Made by a program: the position numbers and the translations under genes. DNA of 35,783 nucleotides from Gammaproteobacteria bacterium (GTDB lineage Bacteria; Pseudomonadota; Gammaproteobacteria; Pseudomonadales; Pseudohongiellaceae), in the NCBI GenBank assembly GCA_029245905.1, contig JAQWOJ010000079.1, positions 1 through 35,783 of the forward strand, read 5' to 3'. The notes under the pieces are model-generated. The model had not been told where the DNA came from. It did not search any database and saw only the letters and a program-made list of their open reading frames with translations. Every line of letters starts with the position of its first letter. Within the stretch, counting starts at the first letter, position 1. Positions 32,363 to 35,783 of the stretch are shown one piece after another.

Positions 32363-34198
32363 ATGTGTGGAATTGTCGGAGCGATAGCTGAACGAGATGT
32401 ATCTAGAATTTTGCTAGAGGGCCTGAGACGACTTGAGTATCGAGGTTATGACTCCGCTGGAATGGCACTTTTGCCCGCCGCCGGAGGACACCTCAATCAT
32501 CTTAGGACCGTCGGAAAGGTAAACAAGCTCTCCGACTCACTCACGAAATCAAAAATTCAAGGTAGCTTGGGTATTGCCCATACCCGGTGGGCTACACATG
32601 GTAAGCCAAGTGTAAAAAACGCACATCCTCACACGTCCTCTAATGAGGTTGCGATAGTGCACAACGGTATTATCGAAAACTATACGTCTTTGCGTACCGA
32701 CCTCGCTAAGGATGGGTACGCAGCCAAGACCGATACAGATAGTGAAATAATCGCTCATTTAATACACAAGGAAAGAAAAGGCGGGAAAACCTCCTTGCTG
32801 AACGCGGTAAAGAAGTCGGCAAAAAAGCTCCAAGGCGCGTATGGAATTTGCGTAATCGATAAGCTAGAACGAAATGAGGTTATTGTGGCGCGGAGCGGCT
32901 CACCCTTGGTCATCGGACTTGGTCTTGGTGAAAATTTCGTCGCTTCAGATCCCCTTGCTCTGGGTCACGTGACCGACCGCTTTATTTATCTACAGGAAGG
33001 GGATATCGCGAAGGTTTCCAAAAGCCAAGTTGAAATTTGGAACGGACCTATAAAAGTCACTCGGAAAGCTACGACCTTGAAGGCCATCATTGCGGATGCC
33101 GATAAAGGACATTACAAGCACTTTATGCTCAAAGAAATTAACGAGCAAGCCGTAGCAGTCAAAAATACTCTGGACGGTCGAACCACCACCAACAAAATTT
33201 TAGAAGAAGCCTTTGGAGTAAAAGCAAAGCAAATATTTAATAAAGTCCAGAATATTCAAATTGTGGCATGCGGCACTAGTGCTCATGCGGGATTAGTTGC
33301 TAAATATTGGATGGAGACTATCGCAAAGACTACCTGCCAAGTAGATATAGCTAGCGATTATAGATACAGAGATATTATTGTTCGTCCCGGAACTTTGCTT
33401 GTAACGATCTCCCAATCCGGAGAGACCGCTGACACGCTTGCAGCATTGCGCTACGCTAAGAAAAAAGACTATATCGGAAGTCTTGCTATTTGTAATGTGC
33501 CAACTAGTTCCCTTGTTAGGGAGTCGGATTTCTGTATTCTTACAAGAGCGGGACAAGAAATAGGGGTTGCTTCAACTAAAGCGTTTACCACGCAGTTAGT
33601 GTTGCTGTTAGTCCTATCCATCGTGCGTGCTCGAAGGAATGGTTTAACCCGTGGCAAGGAGGCAAAGCTAGTAAAAGATTTACTCAAACTGCCGGAGTTG
33701 ATTGACCGAGCTTTAGGCTTAAACAAAGAAATAAAAAAAGTATCTAAACAATTTTCAAATAAAAATCATTGTCTATTTTTGGGAAGGGGCATTCAGTATC
33801 CGGTAGCGAAAGAGGGTGCGTTAAAGCTAAAAGAAATTTCCTATATTCATGCTGAGGCCTACCCTGCCGGGGAGCTAAAGCATGGCCCCTTAGCTCTGGT
33901 CGATAACAAGATGCCCGTAATAGCAGTCGCCCCAAATAACGACTTGCTAAGCAAACTCCGCGGAAACCTTTCCGAGGTCAGCGCTAGGGGTGGCAAGCTT
34001 TATGTTTTCGCAGATGAAAGCATTAAGTTTGAAAGTGACAAGCGTTGTAAGGTTATAAATGTGCCTAATTGCCCTGAGGCTTTAGCTCCCATTGTTTTTA
34101 CTATACCCCTTCAATTTCTTGCATATCATGTGGCTATTATGAAAGGAACCGATGTGGATCATCCGCGTAATCTAGCTAAATCAGTCACCGTGGAGTAG
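32363..34198 (+). CDS. glmS: Glutamine-fructose-6-phosphate aminotransferase (isomerizing)
   Basis: GlmS makes glucosamine-6-phosphate from fructose-6-phosphate and glutamine. It has 611 residues. M-C-G-I-V-G at the start exposes the N-terminal nucleophilic Cys after Met removal. The glutaminase domain (R-R-L-E-Y-R-G-Y-D-S-A-G; H-T-R-W-A-T-H-G near 73; H-N-G-I-I-E-N) is followed by two SIS sugar-isomerase domains (C-G-T-S near 300; S-Q-S-G-E-T-A-D-T near 350). The C-terminus is R-N-L-A-K-S-V-T-V-E, the conserved sequence whose DNA is the Tn7 target-recognition site in other bacteria. The last codons plus stop recur twice downstream. glmU is 5 nt upstream. Confidence 0.98.
   Translation: MCGIVGAIAERDVSRILLEGLRRLEYRGYDSAGMALLPAAGGHLNHLRTVGKVNKLSDSLTKSKIQGSLGIAHTRWATHGKPSVKNAHPHTSSNEVAIVHNGIIENYTSLRTDLAKDGYAAKTDTDSEIIAHLIHKERKGGKTSLLNAVKKSAKKLQGAYGICVIDKLERNEVIVARSGSPLVIGLGLGENFVASDPLALGHVTDRFIYLQEGDIAKVSKSQVEIWNGPIKVTRKATTLKAIIADADKGHYKHFMLKEINEQAVAVKNTLDGRTTTNKILEEAFGVKAKQIFNKVQNIQIVACGTSAHAGLVAKYWMETIAKTTCQVDIASDYRYRDIIVRPGTLLVTISQSGETADTLAALRYAKKKDYIGSLAICNVPTSSLVRESDFCILTRAGQEIGVASTKAFTTQLVLLLVLSIVRARRNGLTRGKEAKLVKDLLKLPELIDRALGLNKEIKKVSKQFSNKNHCLFLGRGIQYPVAKEGALKLKEISYIHAEAYPAGELKHGPLALVDNKMPVIAVAPNNDLLSKLRGNLSEVSARGGKLYVFADESIKFESDKRCKVINVPNCPEALAPIVFTIPLQFLAYHVAIMKGTDVDHPRNLAKSVTVE
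34181..34198 (+). repeat. glmS 3'-end repeat, copy 0 (within glmS)
   Basis: TCA GTC ACC GTG GAG TAG encodes the last five residues and stop of GlmS. Two more sequences encoding the same five residues and a stop occur at 34862-34879 and 35267-35284, with only synonymous differences and a different stop codon each time. Confidence 0.8.
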
Positions 34199-34217
34199 AA
34201 CATAACAGTTAATTAAC

Positions 34218-34835
34218 ATGGATATATTGTTATCAATTCATATATTAGCTGGAACAATTGCTCTTCTTTGTGCTGCCCTTGCAGTTTCATCTGAGAAAGG
34301 AAAAAAATTCCATGTTCTTTCAGGTAGAACATATTTCTGGTGCATGGTTGGTATTTTCTTAACAGCTATTCCAATGTCAATTATTAACAGCAATACCTTT
34401 TTATTCCTAATAGCAATTTTTTCTTTCTATTTAGCTTTTGCAGGCATGCGTTTTGCTAAAAATAGAAAAGGCATAGCGACGACAATTGATTGGATCGCGG
34501 TTAGTTTAATGATTTTATCGGGATTGGGGATGTGGGCATTGGCTATAACTTACTTCATAAATAACAATTCTCAATACATAACACTTCTCGTTTTTGGATT
34601 TATTGCACTAGCGCTTGGATATGGAGACTATAGAAGTCACAAAAATAAAGCAGCAACAGGAAAAGAGAGAATTGCAAAGCATCTAACCAATATGATGGCT
34701 GGAACCATAGCTGTTATTACTGCTGTTTTAGTCGTCAATGTTAATATTGAACCTATATGGATATGGTGGATATTACCGACGGTGGTGATTACGCCAATCA
34801 TCTCTTACTGGAATAAAAAAACATTGTCACCGTGA
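34218..34835 (+). CDS. Predicted multi-pass membrane protein, DUF2306-like
   Basis: This protein of 205 residues has about seven hydrophobic segments (near 3-24, 36-56, 60-77, 92-113, 119-136, 157-175, 181-197). H8 in I-H-I-L-A-G, H32 in K-F-H-V-L-S-G-R-x-Y-F, and H141/H155 resemble the pattern of DUF2306-type membrane proteins; I am moderately sure of the family and propose no function. ATG 34218 lies 19 nt after glmS and has no Shine-Dalgarno, unlike most genes here. The region is visibly richer in A/T than glmS. Its stop codon overlaps a 9-mer (GTCACCGTG) also found at the glmS 3' end. It appears to be acquired cargo at the glmS insertion site. Confidence 0.75.
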   Translation: MDILLSIHILAGTIALLCAALAVSSEKGKKFHVLSGRTYFWCMVGIFLTAIPMSIINSNTFLFLIAIFSFYLAFAGMRFAKNRKGIATTIDWIAVSLMILSGLGMWALAITYFINNNSQYITLLVFGFIALALGYGDYRSHKNKAATGKERIAKHLTNMMAGTIAVITAVLVVNVNIEPIWIWWILPTVVITPIISYWNKKTLSP

Positions 34836-34842
34836 AAAAGTT

Positions 34843-34895
34843 ATTCACTGTTTCAATACACTCCGTTACTGTCGAGTAAGTTTGAGTGCAGAATT
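34843..34895 (+). repeat. 53-bp direct repeat unit A with glmS 3'-end mimic
   Basis: This unit starts ATTCACTGTT, contains TCC GTT ACT GTC GAG TAA at 34862-34879 (S-V-T-V-E-stop) and ends TGCAGAATT. It matches unit B (35248-35300) without gaps at 39 of 53 positions by hand count. It lies between the two small accessory genes. Confidence 0.85.
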
Positions 34896-34915
34896 AAAAA
34901 TTTTAGAATCATAGA

Positions 34916-35248
34916 ATGAACAAACTCTACTTTCTATTACTTCCTCTAATTATTATTTTTTTTGGTTTGCAAGCACAAAATCAGGAAACATTAATTCTAC
35001 AATGCCCGATGGATGATGTAGGTTTAACCGCAATATATACAATTAACTTTGAAAAAAAATCCGTTGTTCTATCAATGAAAGGTTTTGGTTCATCGCAGTC
35101 TTATTCATTTACCATTAAGGGCAACAAAGTTTATATACCACCCTCTGAATTTGGGGAAGAAATAATCGACCTATCTCTTTATGAGGTTAGCACAAGAGCA
35201 GGTTATGAAAGCGCAAGATGGAAAGTATACAAGTGTTCAAAAATCTAA
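34916..35248 (+). CDS. Small predicted secreted protein of unknown function
   Basis: The product has 110 residues and I do not recognise the family. A Sec signal peptide is likely: short K-containing N-terminus, hydrophobic run L-L-L-P-L-I-I-I-F-F-G, and a probable cleavage after L-Q-A, before Q21. The ending F-G-L-Q-A-Q is common in signal peptides of Bacteroidota. There is no lipobox Cys. The mature part of about 90 residues has two cysteines (C30 in L-Q-C-P and C107 near the C-terminus) that could form a disulfide, and a beta-rich look (alternating polar and hydrophobic residues). No Shine-Dalgarno is seen. It is bracketed by 53-bp repeat units A and B, which suggests a gene cassette. Confidence 0.7.
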   Translation: MNKLYFLLLPLIIIFFGLQAQNQETLILQCPMDDVGLTAIYTINFEKKSVVLSMKGFGSSQSYSFTIKGNKVYIPPSEFGEEIIDLSLYEVSTRAGYESARWKVYKCSKI

Positions 35249-35300
35249 TTCACTGTTCGAACTTAGTCAGTAACGGTAGAATGAATTTGAATGCAGAATT
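35248..35300 (+). repeat. 53-bp direct repeat unit B with glmS 3'-end mimic
   Basis: This unit starts ATTCACTGTT at the last base of the preceding gene's stop codon, contains TCA GTA ACG GTA GAA TGA at 35267-35284 (S-V-T-V-E-stop), and ends TGCAGAATT. As in unit A, the shared TTCACTGTT lies exactly 18 nt before the S-V-T-V-E codons. The nine bases just before those codons differ almost completely between units. Confidence 0.85.
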
Positions 35301-35303
35301 GAT

Positions 35304-35372
35304 ATGAAAACAATACTTTTTATTTGGTTTATCTTCTTTTCCATATTTACATTAACTAACAACAAACACTAG
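35304..35372 (+). pseudogene. 22-codon ORF, probable remnant of a signal-peptide gene
   Basis: ATG 35304 opens a frame of 22 codons encoding a Lys-containing start and a hydrophobic run (I-L-F-I-W-F-I-F-F-S-I-F-T-L-T), then stops at TAG 35370-35372. It stands at the same place behind repeat unit B as the secreted-protein gene behind unit A, and its N-terminus has the same character. I read it as the 5' remnant of another secreted-protein gene, cut off by the junction with the oxygenase gene. It could instead be a true small membrane peptide; the sequence alone cannot decide. Confidence 0.4.
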
Positions 35373-35382
35373 GCCAATCAAA

Positions 35383-35783
35383 ATGCGAAACGACGCGGAA
35401 CTCCTTGATCATATCCTTAACCATATAGATAACAATACAACAGATCTAGGTGATGAAGATTGGTTCGAGCCAGTTGAAAACTATGCTTCACAAACTCGCT
35501 TTGATGCGGAACGGCGCCTTATGCGACGACTTCCGATACCGTTTTGTCCTGTCGCAGCTCTGCCTGAGCTAGGTTCATACGTCGCGCGAAGTTCGGCTGG
35601 CGTACCGATTGTTGTTGTTCGAGACCTGGAAGGCGAGATCCGCGCATTTCGTAATGCCTGCCGTCATCGCGGTATGCAATTGGCGGATGGCGCAGGATGT
35701 ACAAAAATCTTTCGTTGTAATTACCATGGTTGGGCGTACCGACTCGATGGTCGATTAGAGTATGTGCCTCATGAGCATGGTTT
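35383..35783 (+). CDS. Rieske non-heme iron oxygenase large subunit, 5' part (continues past the window)
   Basis: The frame runs from ATG 35383 to the end of the window, 133 full codons. The Rieske 2Fe-2S ligands are C-R-H-R-G-M (Cys-x-His) and C-N-Y-H-G-W (Cys-x2-His), spaced 17 residues apart as in aromatic ring-hydroxylating dioxygenases and related demethylases. P-V-A-A-L-P-E-L-G and I-V-V-V-R-D-L-E-G-E-I-R-A-F-R-N precede the cluster, the usual layout. The catalytic iron domain lies beyond the window, so the substrate class is unknown. Base composition is richer in G/C than the two small genes before it, so it may belong to the chromosome backbone beyond the insertion, or be another acquired gene. 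Confidence 0.88.
   Translation, partial: MRNDAELLDHILNHIDNNTTDLGDEDWFEPVENYASQTRFDAERRLMRRLPIPFCPVAALPELGSYVARSSAGVPIVVVRDLEGEIRAFRNACRHRGMQLADGAGCTKIFRCNYHGWAYRLDGRLEYVPHEHG

Noticed and set aside
32963-32974. GGTCACGTGACC palindrome in glmS as a third parS
   Set aside because: Only the inner TCACGTGA matches parS; the flanking GTT/AAC positions required by ParB are absent. CACGTG at about 1979-1984 and 9713-9718 fail for the same reason.
34199-34260. Tn7 insertion directly downstream of glmS
   Set aside because: No Tn7-type end repeats and no tns genes are visible. Tn7 also inserts after the stop codon and does not by itself duplicate the S-V-T-V-E codons.
34843-35300. 53-bp repeats as integron attC sites
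   Set aside because: I could not find the GTTRRRY / RYYYAAC core pair or a convincing long imperfect palindrome; only partial AATTC / GAATT complementarity at the ends.

Overview
The window is the replication-origin region of a gammaproteobacterial chromosome. The gene order (rsmB-trkA-trkH, an LpxL-type acyltransferase, glyQS, gmhB, gyrB-recF-dnaN-dnaA, oriC, rpmH-rnpA-yidD-yidC-mnmE-mnmG-rsmG-parAB-atpIBEFHAGDC-glmUS) is close to that around the Pseudomonas origin. GyrB of about 800 residues with the long C-terminal insertion, and the pairing of glmUS with the atp operon, also point to Gammaproteobacteria. By eye base composition is moderately AT-rich, and intergenic gaps are short. A marine or otherwise streamlined lineage is my inference; I cannot name the genus.

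Layout. Positions 1-3740 (+) hold the 3' part of rsmB and the Trk potassium uptake pair trkA-trkH. 3762-4745 (-) is a lipid A or phospholipid acyltransferase, divergent from glyQ-glyS-gmhB (4831-8433, +). 8442-14635 (-) is the replication block gyrB, recF, dnaN, dnaA. The 383-bp dnaA-rpmH gap has two DnaA boxes and AT-rich DNA and is the best oriC candidate. Rightward from it, 15019-23648 (+) carries ribosomal protein L34, the RNase P protein, membrane insertase functions (yidD, yidC), tRNA and 16S rRNA modification (mnmE, mnmG, rsmG) and the partition pair parA-parB. An unusually AT-rich 362-bp gap separates mnmE from mnmG. 23842-30880 is the complete nine-gene F1Fo ATP synthase operon, with a near-consensus promoter upstream and a clean intrinsic terminator after atpC. 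30972-34198 is glmU-glmS (UDP-GlcNAc and glucosamine-6-phosphate synthesis).

Two near-consensus parS sites lie inside recF, about 10-12 kb from parAB, so partition proteins, their loading sites and the origin are all in this window. Genes diverge from oriC on both sides, so most are co-directional with replication forks.

The accessory part is the last 1.6 kb, after glmS. Two AT-rich small genes and a 22-codon ORF follow glmS. Each of the three is preceded by a copy of the last five glmS codons plus stop (S-V-T-V-E-stop); the three copies differ only by synonymous changes and by the choice of stop codon. The two downstream copies sit in a 53-bp imperfect repeat. This looks like repeated insertion of one-gene cassettes at the 3' end of glmS, with older glmS ends pushed downstream. 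It is the most unusual signal here. A Rieske oxygenase gene begins at 35383 and runs off the window.
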